DNA of 11,882 nt from Davidsoniella eucalypti (taxonomy: Eukaryota; Ascomycota; Sordariomycetes; Microascales; Ceratocystidaceae). The stretch covers positions 1-11,882 of the forward strand of contig RMBW01000341.1 in NCBI GenBank assembly GCA_004009845.1. Direction: 5' to 3'. A model generated the notes under the pieces. The model saw nothing but the letters and a program-made list of their open reading frames with translations, was not told the origin of the DNA and made no database searches. Position numbers and translations under genes: made by a program. Below are positions 10,001 through 11,882 of the stretch, piece after piece; within the stretch, counting starts at the first letter, position 1, and every line of letters begins with the position of its first letter.

Positions 10001-10100
10001 ATCACACTACATGATTCCTCCTCGCGGCTACACGATTCGCGGTGTAACTGGTTCAACAGGAAGCTGGATGGATAGCTTTGGTGTCATCATTACCAAATAA
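7086..10100 (+). CDS. Zinc metallopeptidase with C-terminal jacalin-like lectin domain (three exons)
   Basis: Exons are 7086-7424, 8087-9797 and 9877-10100, giving 2274 nt and 757 residues with TAA at 10098-10100. The ATG has a purine at -3 and an in-frame TAG at 7020-7022, which fixes the start. Residues 1-113 are basic at first (RDLRRRSKASIK), then serine/proline-rich and probably disordered. About residues 114-510 form the peptidase domain, with HETGHLLGCPH at 433-443. This is the HExxHxxGxxH pattern: His433, His437 and His443 as zinc ligands and Glu434 as catalytic base. A GVM at 447-449 follows closely. Residues about 512-600 are beta-rich. Residues about 618-757 resemble a jacalin-like lectin (DGLEFIYDD, FISGFIIRSG, IRGVTGSTGSWMDSFGVIIT). 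The same order is known in the fungal Metallopep family (Pfam PF12044), including yeast YIL108W. No signal peptide or membrane helix is seen, so a cytosolic or nuclear site is inferred. Substrate and sugar ligand are unknown. All motif residues are intact and no frameshift is seen. Confidence 0.93.
7425..8086 (+). other. Intron 1 (662 nt, phase 0)
   Basis: The donor is TGG|GTAAGT at 7424/7425. A perfect branch site TACTAAC lies at 8058-8064, 22 nt before the acceptor ATAAAG at 8081-8086. Joining gives ...EGSW|VYQKVLLVYGTV..., which enters the peptidase domain in frame. Without splicing, translation stops after three codons at 7434-7436. The length is unusual beside the 79-nt second intron. 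No open frame, tRNA or convincing box C/D pair was found inside. A cryptic acceptor ending at 7491 is discussed under findings. Confidence 0.88.
8058..8064 (+). promoter_or_regulatory. Branch site of intron 1 (TACTAAC)
   Basis: This is a perfect match to the consensus branch sequence, 22 nt upstream of the AG at 8085-8086 and followed by a pyrimidine-rich stretch. It decides the acceptor of the long intron. Confidence 0.85.
9798..9876 (+). other. Intron 2 (79 nt, phase 1)
   Basis: The donor is G|GTAAGT at 9797/9798, the branch site is TACTAAC at 9856-9862, and the acceptor is CTATAG ending at 9876. Splicing joins FEF to DVRRGEFISG, with Asp684 split across the junction, and restores the lectin domain. 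Reading through instead leads to unrelated residues and a stop at 9932-9934. This is a typical short fungal intron. Confidence 0.93.
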
Positions 10101-10642
10101 GTCTTTGTTACTTTGGCTTAGACCACATCTTATGACATCTTTCGTTGGACATATCTCTTATTGAGCCATCAATTAGCCAACCACCTCGTGTGGTATATGG
10201 TAAATGGACAATATATGAGAGAAACACATTCATTTTGATTTATTTTCGTGTTAGATTCCCCTCAGCACTTTGGTATTTGGCATCCTTTGTTTGATGGTGA
10301 TGTTTTTTCTACTTTTTATCTACCACACTCCTTGTTGTTTTCTTTGTTCCATTATGTCAACCTGATTTTTGTAGGCCAGTAGAGATAGTTTGGTTATCAA
10401 TCTATAGCCATGAAGTAGTACTACTGTTTCCTTCTTTTTTTCGCCTTGTGTTTGTGGTTCATATTTCCATATCCTTTGCAAGTTGGGCTTTCCTATGTGT
10501 TAAATTAACTGGGTGTACTATTTCTTGATTCCTTTTTGTTTGGTTTTCTTGATCTTGTGTCATTCCAACACAAGTAATAATTGTTTAGTCTATCATTCAT
10601 ATAAATTGTGACTTATCTATTACTCTAAAGATACAAACAGGC
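10101..10642 (+). other. 3' flank of the peptidase-lectin gene
   Basis: This T-rich DNA must hold the 3' untranslated region and polyadenylation site of the upstream gene. No canonical AATAAA is visible close to the stop codon. Fungal signals are degenerate, and A/T-rich stretches at about 10195-10250 and 10590-10615 are only candidates. No gene is seen on either strand. Confidence 0.5.
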
Positions 10643-10888
10643 TCAAGACCCTTTAACAGTACGTCTATGTAATTTGGCAACATGGGTTGCATTGAGTATA
10701 GCGAACCCGGTATATACATATGTCAGCAGCCAAACAAAATGAAATACGCGACGATGACGAAACACGAAGCTGAGAGAAACTCTACTGCCATCTAACCATT
10801 CACATGCATCCATTCTATCTAGTGGCTGATAGCAAGTATTGAAAGCAGGTTGATAAGGAGAAATGGTGTAAGACGAGGAGAACAGCAT
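10643..10888 (-). CDS. Weak small open frame, hypothetical
   Basis: This is an ATG-initiated frame of 81 codons on the minus strand, with one hydrophobic segment at about residues 51-67 (FVWLLTYVYTGFAILNA) that could span a membrane. Upstream on its own strand is a pyrimidine-rich tract (10966-11023), of the kind often found ahead of fungal genes. It has no recognisable family, and a frame this length is within chance expectation. It may be spurious or antisense to the 3' region of the neighbouring gene. Confidence 0.13.
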   Translation of the reverse strand: MLFSSSYTISPYQPAFNTCYQPLDRMDACEWLDGSRVSLSFVFRHRRVFHFVWLLTYVYTGFAILNATHVAKLHRRTVKGS

Positions 10889-10965
10889 TTACTGGGTTTA
10901 CGACGTGGCTAAGCGACCTGGATTTATCATGTAGGTTATGTTGAGTTACTCGTTGGGGAATAATC

Positions 10966-11023
10966 AAGAGAAAGAGAAAGAAGAAAAAAAGCATGTGAAA
11001 GAGACAGGGAAGAAGAAGGAAGT
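10966..11023. repeat. Purine-rich low-complexity tract
   Basis: The plus strand is almost entirely A and G (repeated AAAGAG, AGAAGAAGGAAG), with a brief interruption near 10991-10997. On the minus strand this is a polypyrimidine tract that could serve a leftward promoter, but no convincing leftward gene follows. Confidence 0.6.
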
Positions 11024-11324
11024 AATGATACGATAGTCAGCTAGTTGGTACTACATAGCCGGCTATATTTTGAGAAAGCCACATATGTATCAGGAGATAT
11101 GTATAAAGGGCCTTGGGAACCTATGATGTAGTTATATGTCTGTATATTGGCTATGAGAATGCGAATGCAATTTGATATATTTTTTTCTTTCTATAAATGG
11201 TAGTCTGTCAAGATTTGTTTTTGAGTTTTCACGCAAGAAATAAAAGGCTGGAAACAACAAAAACCCATCCAAATTCAACGGGTGAAGCGTCTATGAAACA
11301 TGGCGTACCAATAAAGAGGTTTGC

Positions 11325-11348
11325 TTTTTTTTTTTTTTTTTTTTTTTT
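11325..11348 (+). repeat. Poly-T run of 24
   Basis: There are 24 consecutive T bases, equivalent to a poly-A on the minus strand. It could be a replication-slippage tract or the tail of an old minus-strand retroposed element. Length in the assembly may be unreliable. Confidence 0.85.
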
Positions 11349-11841
11349 CAATGCTAGATTTATCACTGATTTTTTTGTGCAGAAAGTGACTGAACTAGGA
11401 AAGTCTAGAGTAGTATTAGTGCGCATTTTGGGTTATGTGGTTATTTTGTAGGACGAAAACGGCATCGCTGGTCTCTGATTCATTGTGAGTTTTGCTATAA
11501 TTGTTCGTTTGCCGCTAGAAAGGCCGGATATTGACTTTTAATGGGCCTCGCAGCCTATATAACGGTTTAATTATGGCAGTCATCTGAGCACGGCCTAGCA
11601 TATCAGGACCACTTGCTGTCTTAGCACTATTCTCTGGTAGGGACGGTCAAAGGCCATTTATTGATTAGTCTTTGGCTAGTACTTTTATGAGAGAGGGTAA
11701 AGCTTTTTCTTACCAAGAGGCCAAGAGGGTTTCCCCTCATCTGTGCAACGACCTGACAGGGAGACTTAGATGGACAAATCGATCAAGAAAAAAAACAGGC
11801 TAGCAAACTGAGCTCCATTTCCACCTTGATAAAATTGAATT

Positions 11842-11857
11842 AAAAAAAAAAAAAAAA
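11842..11857 (+). repeat. Poly-A run of 16
   Basis: There are 16 consecutive A bases after TTGAATT. It may be a slippage tract or a retroposed tail. No target-site duplication around it was identified. Confidence 0.85.
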
Positions 11858-11882
11858 CTCATCTATCTTGTCGGTACTGTGG

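Larger units (their letters stand above)
11024..11882. other. Gene-free right end
   Basis: Apart from the homopolymer runs listed separately, nothing recognisable is visible. The open frames here pass through the poly-T run and encode poly-phenylalanine or poly-lysine, so they are not credible. The segment probably lies between genes. Confidence 0.5.

Noticed and set aside
11197..11451. 84-codon plus frame and its antisense partner
   Set aside because: Both pass through a 24-base homopolymer and encode poly-Phe or poly-Lys. They are low-complexity artefacts.

Overview
The window looks like nuclear DNA of a fungus, most likely a filamentous ascomycete. The one clear gene has GTAAGT splice donors and perfect TACTAAC branch sites shortly before each AG acceptor. 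Its protein belongs to a fungal zinc-peptidase family that includes the budding yeast protein YIL108W, and it is preceded by a pyrimidine-rich leader. Nothing in the sequence fixes genus or order.

Layout. Positions 1-410: a broken protein-coding relic on the minus strand, probably running off the left edge. Positions 411-7085: about 6.7 kb without a recognisable gene, holding only short unsupported open frames, a few hairpins, short direct repeats and pyrimidine tracts. Positions 7086-10100: a three-exon gene (7086-7424, 8087-9797, 9877-10100) for a 757-residue protein. Positions 10101-11882: 3' flank and intergenic DNA with one weak minus-strand open frame, a purine tract and long poly-T and poly-A runs.

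The main product has three parts: a basic, serine/proline-rich, probably disordered N-terminus; a zinc-peptidase domain with the full HExxHxxGxxH signature (residues 433-443); and a C-terminal jacalin-like lectin domain (about residues 618-757). It has no signal peptide or membrane segment, so it is expected to act inside the cell. Its substrate and ligand are not known from the sequence. It is the only convincing gene here, so no multi-gene system can be claimed. The best leads are the peptidase-lectin fusion, its unusually long 662-nt first intron with a possible alternative acceptor, and the left-edge relic with only two stops in about 189 codons.
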